DNA of 64,000 nucleotides from Cyanobacteria bacterium FACHB-63 (GTDB lineage Bacteria; Cyanobacteriota; Cyanobacteriia; Leptolyngbyales; Leptolyngbyaceae): positions 372,001 through 436,000 of the forward strand of contig JACJNX010000061.1 of NCBI GenBank assembly GCA_014695255.1. The letters run 5' to 3'. The notes below the pieces were generated by a model. It worked only from the letters and a program-made list of their open reading frames with translations, searched no databases and was not told where the DNA came from. A program made the translations under genes and the position numbers. Positions 1-9,260 of this stretch are shown piece after piece; positions within the stretch are counted from its first letter, which is position 1, and every line of letters starts with the position of its first letter.

Positions 1-91
1 GGCAGTGAGTTTTACTACTGTGGTAACTATGGGGCGCGAAAGCGCGATCGTGGTTCTGATGTAGATGTTTGCTTGTCAGGTCAGATTGCGA

Positions 92-1816
92 TTACACAGT
101 TAAAGGTTTGAACTGATCGACTGCAATCGCCAAGTGTTTCTCTAATGTTGTTTGCGGTAATGCCCCTTGTAAATGGCTCCAAGGCAACACGCGATCGAGT
201 TCCCAACGATCGAACACATAATGATTCAAATCGGGTAACTGTCCTTTCAGTTCCTTAAATGCCCGTCGATAGCTTCCAAGAGAATCTCCATAGTTGCGGA
301 CGAGTTCCAGAAACTTAGATAGACGGCGATCGCCTCGCGACAAAATTGCTTGGATCACAGACCAGTTATAGCTTTCAGGACGAAAATCAATACCTTGCGA
401 TCGCAGTTGTTTTTGCAGGAATTGTAAGCGTTTTTCAGATTGCGGATTTACACCAAACCATTGAAACGGGGTGTGTGATTTCGGCACAAAGGTACTGCAT
501 CCGAGTGTCAGCCGTAAGCCTGGAGCCGCTTTCTTCAGCGATCGCATCATTGCAACGGTTTGCTCTAAGTCTTCTTGTTCTTCTCCCGGAAGTCCGACCA
601 TGCCGTAAAGCTTCAACGCACTTAACCCGCCTGCTTTGGCATTGATTGCGGCTTGGGTAATTTCATCAGTTGTCAGCTTTTTATTAATAATTTGTCGGAT
701 GCGATCGCTGCCACTTTCAACGGCGATCGTAATAGACTTCGCATCATGTTTTACCAATGTTTGTGTAAGCTTTTCGGTCACAGTATTAGTTCGTACCGAA
801 GATAAGCTTAATCGCACTTGATCAAACTGCGGCTGATTGAGATAGTCAAGTAAGCTCTCAAACTCTGGATGCTGTGTCACCGATGCACCTAGTAAGCCTA
901 ATCGATCGGTGTACTTTAAGCCCTGTTCGATCGCTGGAATCAATGAATCTTCAACATCGGCAATCCGAAACGGTAGAGTAAGATAGCTTGCTAAACAGAA
1001 GCGGCACATCTCCGGACAACTCCGTACCACTTCAACCATAAAGATATTTTCCCAAGCCGCTTTCTCAGTCACAACGGTTGAAGCAGAAAGCGTATTGCCG
1101 CGATAGGTTTGCTTCTGAACTTGAGCGGGAACAGTCGAATCAATTGGAGCAATCGACGCGACTCCACCCTCTGCACTTTCGTAAGTAACTTCATACAAGC
1201 TTGGAACATAGATTCCCGGTACTTGCGCTAGATGCTTTAGTTGTGTGGCGCGATCGGCGTGACGAACTTCTTGATAAGCATTGATAAACGCATCCAGCAG
1301 AATTTCTCCATCTCCAAGCAAGAACACATCAAAGAAATCCGCAAAAGGTTCAGGATTCGCGGTGAGTACCGGGCCACCACCGAAAACGATCGGATGATCA
1401 TCGCTGCGATCGCGACTCCAAATCGGAATATCCAAGGATTCTAACAGTCCCAGAATGTTGACATAATCCAATTCCCAGGACATCGAAAAGCCCAATAGCT
1501 CTGGATTAGACGGCAAAGACTCATGCACATCCGTAAACAATCGCGCCACATCGAGATCCGATCGTGCTGCCAGTGTTGCCCAAACGACTTGATAGCCCAG
1601 TGCCGTAATTCCGACACTGTATTCGTTTGGAAAAGCAAAGATAAGCGGCACTGCGTCTGCGATCAATGTTGCAGGCGTGAACAATAGGCGTTCGGACAAG
1701 AAAGGAAAAGTCACTGGAAAACGTTCAAACTCAAATAGGTTGCGCTTCTTCAGCCTAGCACTCGAATGTGGATGCCGTGGGCAGAACTTTAGCGCGATCG
1801 CTGATATTCCTGCCAA
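92..1816 (-). CDS. Radical SAM protein with B12-binding-like N-terminal region
   Basis: Likely a radical S-adenosylmethionine enzyme that binds a 4Fe-4S cluster and makes a 5'-deoxyadenosyl radical; the substrate is unknown. The cluster motif CPEMCRFC (CxxxCxxC) gives C267, C271 and C274, followed by a region matching the radical SAM barrel. The stretch before it (about residues 45-170, with VGITALGYQ and VFGGGP) resembles the cobalamin-binding-like Rossmann domain of this class, but no DxHxxG motif is present. The start is uncertain. The longest frame opens with TTG and overlaps the upstream glycosyltransferase by 28 bases. A GTG at 1714 or a TTG at 1684 would avoid the overlap and leave the conserved-looking LFTPATL near the N terminus. 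It probably shares a transcript with the upstream genes. Cyanobacteria carry a conserved family like this; its function is not inferred here. Confidence 0.8.
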   Translation of the reverse strand: MAGISAIALKFCPRHPHSSARLKKRNLFEFERFPVTFPFLSERLLFTPATLIADAVPLIFAFPNEYSVGITALGYQVVWATLAARSDLDVARLFTDVHESLPSNPELLGFSMSWELDYVNILGLLESLDIPIWSRDRSDDHPIVFGGGPVLTANPEPFADFFDVFLLGDGEILLDAFINAYQEVRHADRATQLKHLAQVPGIYVPSLYEVTYESAEGGVASIAPIDSTVPAQVQKQTYRGNTLSASTVVTEKAAWENIFMVEVVRSCPEMCRFCLASYLTLPFRIADVEDSLIPAIEQGLKYTDRLGLLGASVTQHPEFESLLDYLNQPQFDQVRLSLSSVRTNTVTEKLTQTLVKHDAKSITIAVESGSDRIRQIINKKLTTDEITQAAINAKAGGLSALKLYGMVGLPGEEQEDLEQTVAMMRSLKKAAPGLRLTLGCSTFVPKSHTPFQWFGVNPQSEKRLQFLQKQLRSQGIDFRPESYNWSVIQAILSRGDRRLSKFLELVRNYGDSLGSYRRAFKELKGQLPDLNHYVFDRWELDRVLPWSHLQGALPQTTLEKHLAIAVDQFKPLTV

Positions 1817-4461
1817 GCCTGTACCAGATTTCCCTGCATCAATCCAGCAACGGCATTCAGGGTATGCAGTTCTTTTAGCTTAGGGTCAAGTGCGATCGCA
1901 GAGTTCAGCGCCTTTTGTGCCGCATGAGGACGAAAATCATACAAATTAACAAAGGCAAGATAAGCATGGGCGATCGGATTTTGCGCATCGAGTTGGGTTA
2001 CGCGCTCAAAAGCGTTGATCGCGGGTTGTACTCGTCGTTTCAAAACATTCGCTAAAGCTAATCCGTAAGTGAACTCTAAATTATCCGGTTCCTGTTGTAG
2101 TCGGTATTCCAGAATTTGTCTTGCTTGTGTGACGTAATCTTGATTTGGATCGTATTGATTGAGTTGTCCGACTTTCGCAAAGATGCGATCGAGCGCCTTA
2201 ATTCCCTGTGGCATAGTCGCAGCGAGGGCGCGGAGTTGAGTCACGGCATCAGCTTCGGGGGCTTCCATCGTAGCGGTTCCGATCGATAAGCGCACATCAG
2301 GACTGTCGATCGCGTAAGTCGCCTGAGTTTCTCGATTGAGATAGGCAACCGTGAGGGTATAAACGCCTTCAGCATTTGGAGGCGGTAATGCAGCAATGCT
2401 CTCGGTAACCTGGAAAGCTGCGTTATCAGAGTTTGCGGGAGGATGCAGAGTGCCAAGCGCGATCGCGTGATCATGAAACCATCGCGCTCTAGGCTCTTTA
2501 TCTCTAGGCTTTTTAGCTGCATTATCTGCAATGCGCGTCCAAGTGATCAATACCGAGCCAGAGCGCAACTGTTTCCAAGAGCCTGACCAACGATAGGTAA
2601 TCGGCATCGGCTTTCCGGGTGCTGCTTGGTTGGGAATGCGAATTTGTTCGAGTTTGACTTGTTCAGCAGGTTGGGGAGAGGGCGCAACGCGCACGGGTGC
2701 GATCGAGCGACGATACAATCCGAGTTTGCTATTGTCGGGAAGTTCCCAGGACTTGTGCAGCAGGAAATCTGGACTATTGGTAATCGCTCGATTAACCGCG
2801 GTATAAGCTTCTGGACGACGAATTGATCCCGCATCGCCTGTTTTTGTCACATACCAGGAGAGCGATCGCGTATCCGGTTCAACCTGTTTTTTGTCCGCTC
2901 CGACCTGCCGCCCATACACTTGATAATTTCTCAAGATGCCAGCGTAATTCAAATTGTGCTGATTCAATTCCGGGAGCGACGGCAGGACTCCGATCGTACT
3001 TTGCAAATATGGTTCTGCGCTAATCACTTCATCCACAACATCCGCTTGATGCCAATTGCTCGAAGGCACTGCATGACGAGCGTGAGCCGTTTGTAAGAAT
3101 CGAGGACTGTATTCAATCGGTAATAGATTCGCGATCATGAAAATGGTGGAAAGCACGATCGCGCCCCAGCGAAAAATGCGTAAGCGATCGGGAAATAACA
3201 GCAATCCTTGTGCAAGTAAAATCGCTAACACAGGTAACAAGGGTGCGATGTAGCGATCGTCTTTGTTCACGTTTGCAGAACAAAGAATGTATGCGCCAAT
3301 CAAAAAGATCAACAACCAGCGAACCGACTGCAACCAAACGTGATGAATCTCGCGACGGTATCCCCGTCTGCCCAAGCCGCCATAATCCGAGATTTTCAGC
3401 CATCGCCCGTCGATCCATTCCCACTGTTCTTGGATCACCGATCGCTTCCAGTACAGCAACAACCCCACTAAGCCCACGACGAATAGCGGTACAGAAACTA
3501 AGGCGGGTAGAGCCTTGAAGTAATAAATCCAAGCCTCGAGACTGGTCAAAGCTGGATCACCTTCTGCGATCGCGCTATCTATCGTTGCGCGTTTTCCCGC
3601 TGTAAGAATAATCAGCCAATTCGTTCGATACCAAGGCAAACAGATCAGGGCCGCAACGACAAGACCTAGAACTAATTGCAGCAATCGCCGCCATGCTTTT
3701 TTTCTAATTGCGACAATGCTAAGCCAAACGATCGGTGTAAACAGAAAAAAGAGTGCAGGTTGTTTTGTCAGAAATGCAAGTCCTAATGAAGTTCCAAATG
3801 CAATCGCATAGAACCACGATCGTAAGGATTGGATTTTCGGAAATGAAAAGGGTTGTACGATCGCAAATGATTGCTTAACGGGTACAGAGGTAGCTTGATC
3901 ATCGACCGCAGACAAATGATGAGATTTAGGCGGGATTGTTTCTGTTGCCCAGAGTGTGAGACAAAAAAACGTCAGCGTGACGATCGCAACCAGCGGAAAA
4001 TCGATCAAATAATCTAACCGAATCACATACAATCCAGGCAATATCAGACACAATGCTAACGACCAGACCGCAACCTGAACGCTAAATAATCGAACCGCTA
4101 ATCCGTAAACTGATGCAAGTAGAATCGCGCTGTATAGCAAATTAACAAGCGTCGATCGATCCTCTCCAGAACCAAATAAATGAATAAACGGTGCAGTCGT
4201 CAGATAAACAAGCGGTGGCATTTTAGAAGAAAGCAACCAAATGCTTGTCCACCAAGTTGAAGAAAACCACTCTGGCTGCTGAAAAGCCCGCCAAAAGTTC
4301 ATTGCGCCTGTTAGATATTCGGCTTGATCCCAAGCAGGAGTCGATCGATCCACGGCAAACCAAATGCGATCGATCACCACTCCAATCGCCCAAACGACTG
4401 CCGCGATCGAGAAGCCTCTTACCCACTTTTGTTCTTGCTGCTTTGCAATCACTCCCGTCAA
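1789..4461 (-). CDS. ArnT/PMT-like membrane glycosyltransferase (GT39 type) with C-terminal TPR domain
   Basis: Integral membrane glycosyltransferase expected to use a polyprenyl-phosphate sugar donor. The first extracytoplasmic loop has PAWDQAEYL (D45, E48), the acidic pair expected at the GT-C active site. RLDYLIDFPLV follows, then about ten hydrophobic segments up to roughly residue 450. A soluble region (about 470-760) follows, and residues about 765-890 are TPR-like (ANVLKRRVQPAINAFERV; AHAYLAFVNLYDFRPHAAQKALNSAIALDP, here quoted in part as LNSAIALDP). At 890 residues it is much longer than a simple GT39 enzyme (about 550). The gene lies 16 bases after the acetyltransferase gene and overlaps the next gene, so these form a likely operon. 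The sugar acceptor (lipid, glycan or protein) cannot be read from the sequence. Confidence 0.82.
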   Translation of the reverse strand: MTGVIAKQQEQKWVRGFSIAAVVWAIGVVIDRIWFAVDRSTPAWDQAEYLTGAMNFWRAFQQPEWFSSTWWTSIWLLSSKMPPLVYLTTAPFIHLFGSGEDRSTLVNLLYSAILLASVYGLAVRLFSVQVAVWSLALCLILPGLYVIRLDYLIDFPLVAIVTLTFFCLTLWATETIPPKSHHLSAVDDQATSVPVKQSFAIVQPFSFPKIQSLRSWFYAIAFGTSLGLAFLTKQPALFFLFTPIVWLSIVAIRKKAWRRLLQLVLGLVVAALICLPWYRTNWLIILTAGKRATIDSAIAEGDPALTSLEAWIYYFKALPALVSVPLFVVGLVGLLLYWKRSVIQEQWEWIDGRWLKISDYGGLGRRGYRREIHHVWLQSVRWLLIFLIGAYILCSANVNKDDRYIAPLLPVLAILLAQGLLLFPDRLRIFRWGAIVLSTIFMIANLLPIEYSPRFLQTAHARHAVPSSNWHQADVVDEVISAEPYLQSTIGVLPSLPELNQHNLNYAGILRNYQVYGRQVGADKKQVEPDTRSLSWYVTKTGDAGSIRRPEAYTAVNRAITNSPDFLLHKSWELPDNSKLGLYRRSIAPVRVAPSPQPAEQVKLEQIRIPNQAAPGKPMPITYRWSGSWKQLRSGSVLITWTRIADNAAKKPRDKEPRARWFHDHAIALGTLHPPANSDNAAFQVTESIAALPPPNAEGVYTLTVAYLNRETQATYAIDSPDVRLSIGTATMEAPEADAVTQLRALAATMPQGIKALDRIFAKVGQLNQYDPNQDYVTQARQILEYRLQQEPDNLEFTYGLALANVLKRRVQPAINAFERVTQLDAQNPIAHAYLAFVNLYDFRPHAAQKALNSAIALDPKLKELHTLNAVAGLMQGNLVQAWQEYQRSR

Positions 4462-4477
4462 TCCCAGTTCACTAAAG

Positions 4478-4921
4478 TCACGGAAATTTGTAGTTCATTT
4501 TGATATGCGGAATCCCCGCTTCTTCAAACTCCTCACCTTCCGTAACAAATCCCAATTTCTGATAGAACACAATGACCGAGGTTTGAGCATGAATGCGTAA
4601 ATCAGAAATATTTTTATCAGCCAAAAATTCTAGAGCAGTTTCTACAATTTTTCTACCAATTCCCTGATTTCTGAAGGTTGCTAAAACTGCAAGCCGCTCT
4701 AATTTTGCGGTGTTTGCATCTAAAAATCGAATCCTTGCCGTCGCGATCGCTCCTTCTCCCCAACACGCTAGAAAATGCGTCGCGGCTTGATCCCGCCCAT
4801 CAAATTCCAGCGCTGCATCTACTCCTTGTTCCTCCTGAAAAACTCGTGTCCGAATCGCGACGATATCGTTGTAATCGCGCTCAAACGATGCGACTTTAAT
4901 GACGAGAGAATTGGCTTGCAT
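4478..4921 (-). CDS. GNAT family N-acetyltransferase
   Basis: Predicted acetyl-CoA-dependent N-acetyltransferase of 147 residues, the usual size for a single GNAT domain. The coenzyme A pyrophosphate loop is visible as RNQGIG within LAVLATFRNQGIGRKIVETA (motif A). It is followed by a motif B-like strand and helix ending in VIVFYQKLGFVTEGEEF. The N-terminal part (IRTRVFQEEQGVDAALEFDGRD) matches the ElaA/YjcF-type GNATs, whose substrates are mostly unknown. It appears to be the first gene of a minus-strand cluster with the glycosyltransferase (16-base gap) and the radical SAM gene. The substrate is not predictable. Confidence 0.88.
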   Translation of the reverse strand: MQANSLVIKVASFERDYNDIVAIRTRVFQEEQGVDAALEFDGRDQAATHFLACWGEGAIATARIRFLDANTAKLERLAVLATFRNQGIGRKIVETALEFLADKNISDLRIHAQTSVIVFYQKLGFVTEGEEFEEAGIPHIKMNYKFP

Positions 4922-5093
4922 GAATAATGTTTGAGCGACAACCTGAGCAACGCAGACTTAAAAGATACTAATTGATCTGGGGCAAATTTCATCAAGATTG
5001 CTGACTCCAAAAGCGGGAATCCGAATGCGGAGAATGCCTGGGATAAGCTGTAGTTGTTACCAAGTTTGATTCTCCACGCATGGAGTGATTGCA

Positions 5094-6347
5094 ATGCAAG
5101 TCGGTTTGAAATGTGCGCTGAGTGATACTCATCTAGACGCTACTCAACCCAGTAGCCAACGACAACTTTCGATCGCAATCGAAGCCACTCCCAGTTCCTC
5201 CGGTCGCACCGTGCCGCTCAATCTCTGTCTGGTACTTGATCAAAGCGGTTCAATGGAAGGACGATCGCTTTCAACCGTTAAACAAGCCGCAGCACGATTA
5301 ATCGATCGCTTGTCGCCGGGAGATCGGTTATCGATCGTCACGTTCAACCACAAAGCCAAAGTCCTCCTGCCAAATCAAATCGTCGATGATCCAAGTCGTC
5401 TCAAAGCAATATTAGATCGGCTCGAAGCCGCGGGTGGAACGGCGATCGATGAAGGTATTCGACTCGGTATCGAAGAAACCGCCAAAGGCAAAAAAGAAAC
5501 GGTTTCGCAAATGTTTGTCCTTACCGATGGCGAAAACGAGCATGGGGATAACGATCGCTGTCTCAAACTCGCTCAGGTTGCAACGGGTCACGGTTTATCG
5601 ATCAATTCCCTCGGATTTGGCGACTTTTGGAATCAAGATGTTTTAGAAAAAATTGCCGATGCAGGAGGGGGAGCGCTCTCGTACATTCAAGAACCTGAAC
5701 AAGCGGTGACAGAATTCGGGCGACTCTTCGATCGCGTTCAATCGATCGGACTCACCAATGCGTTTCTGCACCTCACGCTGACTCCTGGAACTCGTCTCGC
5801 TGAACTCAAACCGATCGCTCAAGTTGCCCCAGACACGATCGAACTCTTGGTGCAGCAAGAAGGAAATTTAGCGATCGTCCGATTAGGCGACTTGATGACC
5901 AATGCGCCGCGTGTAATTCTGGCAAATCTTTATGTCAATCAGCTACCCGAAGGAAGAAACACGATCGCTCAGGTACAAATCAAATACGACAATCCCGCTC
6001 TAGGACAAACTGGAGTTATTTCTGAAACCTTCCCGATTGAAATTGCTGCTCAAGCGCACTATCAACCCCAGCTAAACCCAGAAGTCCAGCAAAGTATTCT
6101 GACCCTTGCGAAGTATCGCCAAACCCAGATTGCCGAAACAAAATTACAGCAGGGAGATCGTCAAGGTGCGGTCACAATGCTGCAAACGGCAGCAAAAACC
6201 GCGCTCCAACTGGGCGATCGCAATGCTGCAACCGTTTTGCAAAATAATGCCACTCAGTTAAATGCAGGCGAAGAATTATCGGAAGCCGATCGCAAAAAAA
6301 CGCGGCTGGTCTCGAAAACTATCTTGCGGGTGGCAGATTCTGAGTAG
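5094..6347 (+). CDS. VWA domain protein
   Basis: Cytoplasmic von Willebrand factor A-type protein of about 417 residues, presumably binding a divalent metal and a protein partner. The MIDAS motif is intact: DQSGS after LNLCLVLDQ, a threonine-bearing loop in the IVTFNHKA region, and TDGEN further on. The VWA domain covers about residues 40-215; the C-terminal half has a beta-rich part and a helical tail (about 330-400). I chose the ATG at 5094 rather than the in-frame GTG at 5085 because TGGAG at 5081-5085 gives a well spaced ribosome site. There is no signal peptide. The 3' end overlaps the convergent gene by 29 bases. Related cyanobacterial VWA proteins are widespread and uncharacterised. 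Confidence 0.85.
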   Translation: MQVGLKCALSDTHLDATQPSSQRQLSIAIEATPSSSGRTVPLNLCLVLDQSGSMEGRSLSTVKQAAARLIDRLSPGDRLSIVTFNHKAKVLLPNQIVDDPSRLKAILDRLEAAGGTAIDEGIRLGIEETAKGKKETVSQMFVLTDGENEHGDNDRCLKLAQVATGHGLSINSLGFGDFWNQDVLEKIADAGGGALSYIQEPEQAVTEFGRLFDRVQSIGLTNAFLHLTLTPGTRLAELKPIAQVAPDTIELLVQQEGNLAIVRLGDLMTNAPRVILANLYVNQLPEGRNTIAQVQIKYDNPALGQTGVISETFPIEIAAQAHYQPQLNPEVQQSILTLAKYRQTQIAETKLQQGDRQGAVTMLQTAAKTALQLGDRNAATVLQNNATQLNAGEELSEADRKKTRLVSKTILRVADSE

Positions 6348-6771
6348 GCGTGGCAAATTCAACTGTCGGTAAAGCGCAAATTTTTTTCGCTATTGCGGGA
6401 TCAGAATAACTAGCCGTTTTCCAAGTTGCAGGAGAACCAACGCCATCAGTGTAGGTGATTGTGTTCGTTCTGCAATTCACATCGGCATACTGAAACTGAA
6501 ACACACCGCTACAAGCCGAACCGCCGTCTTTCGTCATGGTTTGCAGCACAATCAGTTGACGAATATTTTTATCTGAGCGAGCGGGCTTTTCGCTTCGCGC
6601 CACGATAAATTCTGGATCAGCATAAAAAACACAACCATCGCGGCTCTGACGCATCAGCAAATTGTATTTTTTAGTGATAAATTCATACGTCTCCACATCG
6701 GGTAGAGCCGCAATAGCTATACCCTGACTCAACATTGCAAGCGTCACCGCCATCGTTGCCACCGTTTTCAT
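6319..6771 (-). CDS. Exported hypothetical protein
   Basis: Small secreted or periplasmic protein of about 150 residues with no family I recognise. It starts MKTVATMAVTLAMLSQGIAIA, a clear Sec signal peptide with a likely cleavage after the AIA or IAA residues. The mature part has several cysteines (DGCVFYAD, GSACSGVF, VNCRTN, KKICALP) that could form disulfides outside the cytoplasm. I prefer the ATG at 6771 over one seven codons upstream because AAGGGAG lies just before it. The gene converges on the VWA gene and overlaps its last 29 bases. No function is inferred. Confidence 0.7.
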   Translation of the reverse strand: MKTVATMAVTLAMLSQGIAIAALPDVETYEFITKKYNLLMRQSRDGCVFYADPEFIVARSEKPARSDKNIRQLIVLQTMTKDGGSACSGVFQFQYADVNCRTNTITYTDGVGSPATWKTASYSDPAIAKKICALPTVEFATPTQNLPPAR

Positions 6772-6906
6772 ACCTATCTCCCTTAAAACCAATTTGAACG
6801 ATTCTGCCAGATTAAAATTTCTAAATCGAGAGCGAATCGCAGCAAAAACACTATCGATCTGCCGTTACCCTCTACAATGGTTTAACGTAGATCCCCGAAA
6901 AATCCC

Positions 6907-7599
6907 GTGAATAGTGTCCGTACCGTTTCTGATACCAAGCGATCGTTTTACAATCTTCACACCCGCCCGGTGAATTCGATTTTCCGTCGAGTGGTGGAAG
7001 AATTGATGGTCGAAATGCACCTGCTTGCCGTCAACACGGACTTCCGCTACGACCCCTTCTATGCACTGGGTGTGGTGACGACGTTCGATCGCTTTATGCA
7101 GGGATATCGCCCTGAAGCTGACAAAGAATCGATTTTCAGCTCGCTCTGTCGCGCCCTCGAATCCGACCCGCAACAGTATCGCAACGATGCCCAGCACCTC
7201 CTTTCCGCCGCATCGCAAACTCCTTGGGAGAATCTTGTAATTCCCGATAAAGCGGGTGAGTTTCGCGAGGTGTTAGCCGCGATCGCATCAAATCCGAAGT
7301 TCAAATACAGCCGCCTATTTGCGGTTGGCGTGTACACAGTGATCGAAACGGCTAGTCCCGATTCGGTGAAGGATACTGCCAAACTGACTGAAGCCTTGAA
7401 ACAGGTCGGTCAAGCGCTGAATCTGTCGCAAGACAAGATGCAAAAAGATTTGGAACTGTACCGCAGCAATCTAGAGAAAATGACGCAGATTCAAGCGGTG
7501 ATTGCGGATGCGCTGGCTGCTGATCGCAAAAAGCGAGAAGAACGCGCTCAAGCAAAAACCGTCGAACCCTCAAAAGACGAGGCAACTACTGAATCTTAA
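6907..7599 (+). CDS. thf1: Thf1/Psb29, photosystem II biogenesis protein
   Basis: Homologue of THYLAKOID FORMATION1 (Psb29), which in cyanobacteria and plants supports photosystem II assembly and repair by working with the FtsH protease. The start TVSDTKRSFYNLHTRPVNSI and the following VVEELMVEMHLL and FRYDPFYALGVVTTFD are hallmark sequences of the family. The length of 230 residues is normal. The C terminus (about 170-220) is charged and probably coiled coil, as expected. The start is a GTG. The gene is followed by cynS after a spacer of about 180 bases; no shared promoter signal is evident. Confidence 0.95.
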   Translation: MNSVRTVSDTKRSFYNLHTRPVNSIFRRVVEELMVEMHLLAVNTDFRYDPFYALGVVTTFDRFMQGYRPEADKESIFSSLCRALESDPQQYRNDAQHLLSAASQTPWENLVIPDKAGEFREVLAAIASNPKFKYSRLFAVGVYTVIETASPDSVKDTAKLTEALKQVGQALNLSQDKMQKDLELYRSNLEKMTQIQAVIADALAADRKKREERAQAKTVEPSKDEATTES

Positions 7600-7782
7600 T
7601 TAACTGTATTCCTGGATTGCATCGGGAAATCCAAACGATCGTAGAGATGAGTCACTGACTTGTCTCTATTTGTTTTTAAAGGAATCGCGATCGATCCCAA
7701 ATCATCGAACGGTAGCGATCGCAACAAATCTATGGGATCAAATTCGCCTACAAGTAGAACCGACCCGAATTTGATACATCCC

Positions 7783-8223
7783 ATGACTATCCCAGAAATC
7801 ACACAAAAACTCCTAGCCGCCAAGAAGGAGAAGGGGTTGAGCTTCGCCGATCTAGAAACCATGCTAGGACGCGATGAAGTTTGGATTGCGTCCCTGTTTT
7901 ACCGCCAAGCGACGGCTTCTGAAAATGAAGCCTCGAAGCTGTTACACGCTTTGGGATTGAGTCAGGATCTTGCTTCAGAACTCACTCAATCGTCTGTAAA
8001 AGGTTTAGGTCCTGTTGTTCCGACTGACCCGTTGATTTATCGCTTTTACGAGATCATGCAGGTCTACGGAATGCCGATCAAAGAAGTCATTCATGAAAAA
8101 TTCGGGGATGGCATTATGAGCGCGATCGATTTCACCCTCGACATCGAGAAGATCGAAGATCCGAAGGGCGATCGTGTCCTTTTGACCATGAATGGTAAAT
8201 TCCTGCCCTATAAGAAGTGGTAG
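7783..8223 (+). CDS. cynS: Cyanate hydratase (cyanase)
   Basis: Cyanase converts cyanate and bicarbonate to ammonia and two CO2, serving detoxification and nitrogen supply. The 146-residue protein matches the normal size. The N-terminal helical domain ([19 protein letters not shown]) precedes the catalytic domain. The catalytic Arg, Glu and Ser are R87 and E90 in [12 protein letters not shown] and S113 in IMSAIDF. The frame is open 41 codons upstream, but the ATG at 7783 matches the family start (MTIPEITQ). In cyanobacteria cyanase genes are often under nitrogen (NtcA) control; I did not find a clean GTA-N8-TAC site here. Confidence 0.96.
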   Translation: MTIPEITQKLLAAKKEKGLSFADLETMLGRDEVWIASLFYRQATASENEASKLLHALGLSQDLASELTQSSVKGLGPVVPTDPLIYRFYEIMQVYGMPIKEVIHEKFGDGIMSAIDFTLDIEKIEDPKGDRVLLTMNGKFLPYKKW

Positions 8224-8292
8224 ATTTTTGGAGCGTTCAGCGGAAACTCATCTACACTGGTCACAGTCAATGATCCCGTTGTCTTCGTTGAG

Positions 8293-8976
8293 ATGCCGAT
8301 GCACGCTCCTCATTCTCTCAATTGTGCCTGTCCCGTCCATGACCCCCAAACCAAGCAACGTCAGCTTTTATCTGCGCTGATTGTAGTGGGCAGCTTTGCC
8401 GGAGTGGAAGGTGCGATCGGCTTATCGAGTCACAGTCTCGCGCTGGTGGCGGAGGCAGGACATTTAGTGTCTGATTGTTTTGCGCTGGTGTTGGCATTAT
8501 TAGCGACGCGAATCGCGCAATCCCCGATGCAGTGGGGCTGGATCGGCGAGAATACCGTTACCATCAAACCGAGTCGATCGCCGGAAACTTGGGCAGCTTT
8601 GCTAAATGGAGTTGGACTGGTTGTGGTGTCGCTGTGGATTATCTGGGAGGCGATCGCCCGATTTCAAACGGCATCACCTGAGATTTCTAGCTTACCAATG
8701 CTGATTACTGCGATCGTTGGTTTAGCGGTGAATGGCATTAATATTGCAATTTTGCATCAAGGTAGCGATCACGATTTGAATCTACGTGCGGCATTTTTGC
8801 ACGTCGTCGCGGATGCGTTAGGAGCGATTGGGGTAATTTTTGCAGCGCTCTCCGTTGCCGTTTTTCATTGGATGTGGGCAGATGGCGCAATTAGTTTAGC
8901 GATCGCAGCGTTAATCTTAGTGTCAACGATTCCCCTGATTCGTCAGAGTATTCAAGAGCTACGCCGTTCGCTGTGA
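8293..8976 (+). CDS. Short cation diffusion facilitator-like transporter
   Basis: Membrane protein of the cation diffusion facilitator family, which exchanges divalent metal (usually Zn2+) for protons. The two intramembrane HxxxD metal motifs are present: H57-D61 in EAGHLVSD and H170-D174 in LHVVADALGA. The usual Asp of the ADAGH signature is Glu54. About six hydrophobic segments fill the 227 residues, and the protein ends right after TM6. The cytoplasmic C-terminal domain of typical members (about 80 residues) is therefore missing. The N terminus is Cys/His rich (HAPHSLNCACPVHD). It follows cynS by 69 bases. Transport is likely, but the metal is unknown. Confidence 0.8.
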   Translation: MPMHAPHSLNCACPVHDPQTKQRQLLSALIVVGSFAGVEGAIGLSSHSLALVAEAGHLVSDCFALVLALLATRIAQSPMQWGWIGENTVTIKPSRSPETWAALLNGVGLVVVSLWIIWEAIARFQTASPEISSLPMLITAIVGLAVNGINIAILHQGSDHDLNLRAAFLHVVADALGAIGVIFAALSVAVFHWMWADGAISLAIAALILVSTIPLIRQSIQELRRSL

Positions 8977-8988
8977 TTGGCTTACCCT

Positions 8989-9216
8989 AGTGAAGTGTAT
9001 GAACAGTAAGGAATTCGAGAATATTGGATTGCTGATCCTGATCCATTTGGAGCGGCAAAGTATATTGGTTCTCCAAAACGTCCAACCGTTAGCGTTTACT
9101 CATTGGTAGATGGGGTTTATCAGGTGAAACGGTTTCAGGGGAACGATCGCGTCATTTCCCCCACATTTCCAGATCTGCAACTCACCGCAGAACAGATTCT
9201 CAACGCTGGACGATGA
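8989..9216 (+). pseudogene. Uma2-family (DUF820) nuclease remnant
   Basis: A decayed 3' end of a Uma2-type gene, a PD-(D/E)XK-like family abundant in cyanobacteria. The frame reads SEVYEQ, then a TAA at 9007-9009, then GIREYWIADPDPF, VSVYSLVDGVYQVKRF and ISPTFPDLQLTAEQILNAG before the stop at 9214-9216. GIREYWIxDP and TFPxLxLTxEQIL are typical of the C-terminal half of this family. No start, N-terminal half or catalytic Asp region remains upstream, where cation transporter coding sequence begins immediately. I infer a deletion relic; a functional short peptide is unlikely. Confidence 0.72.
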
Positions 9217-9250
9217 GTGCTTTTATCGCTCTGTTCAGAAAGCACTCATC
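9212..9250. terminator. 12-bp inverted repeat between the Uma2 remnant and the hydrolase gene
   Basis: Perfect complementary arms GATGAGTGCTTT (9212-9223) and AAAGCACTCATC (9239-9250) enclose a 15-base loop. It sits where the plus-strand remnant ends and just before the minus-strand hydrolase gene stops. No strong T run follows on either strand, so a bidirectional terminator is an inference from position and stability. Confidence 0.5.
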
Positions 9251-9260
9251 GCCACTGCAA

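Noticed and set aside
1-111. Plus-strand frame open from the window edge to a TGA at 109-111
   Set aside because: It is 36 codons, overlaps the radical SAM stop, and reads like no family I know; it may be the tail of an upstream gene, but I cannot support it.
7600-7782. NtcA site upstream of cynS
   Set aside because: The best match (GTAGAGATGAGTCAC) does not end in TAC and has no aligned -10 box.
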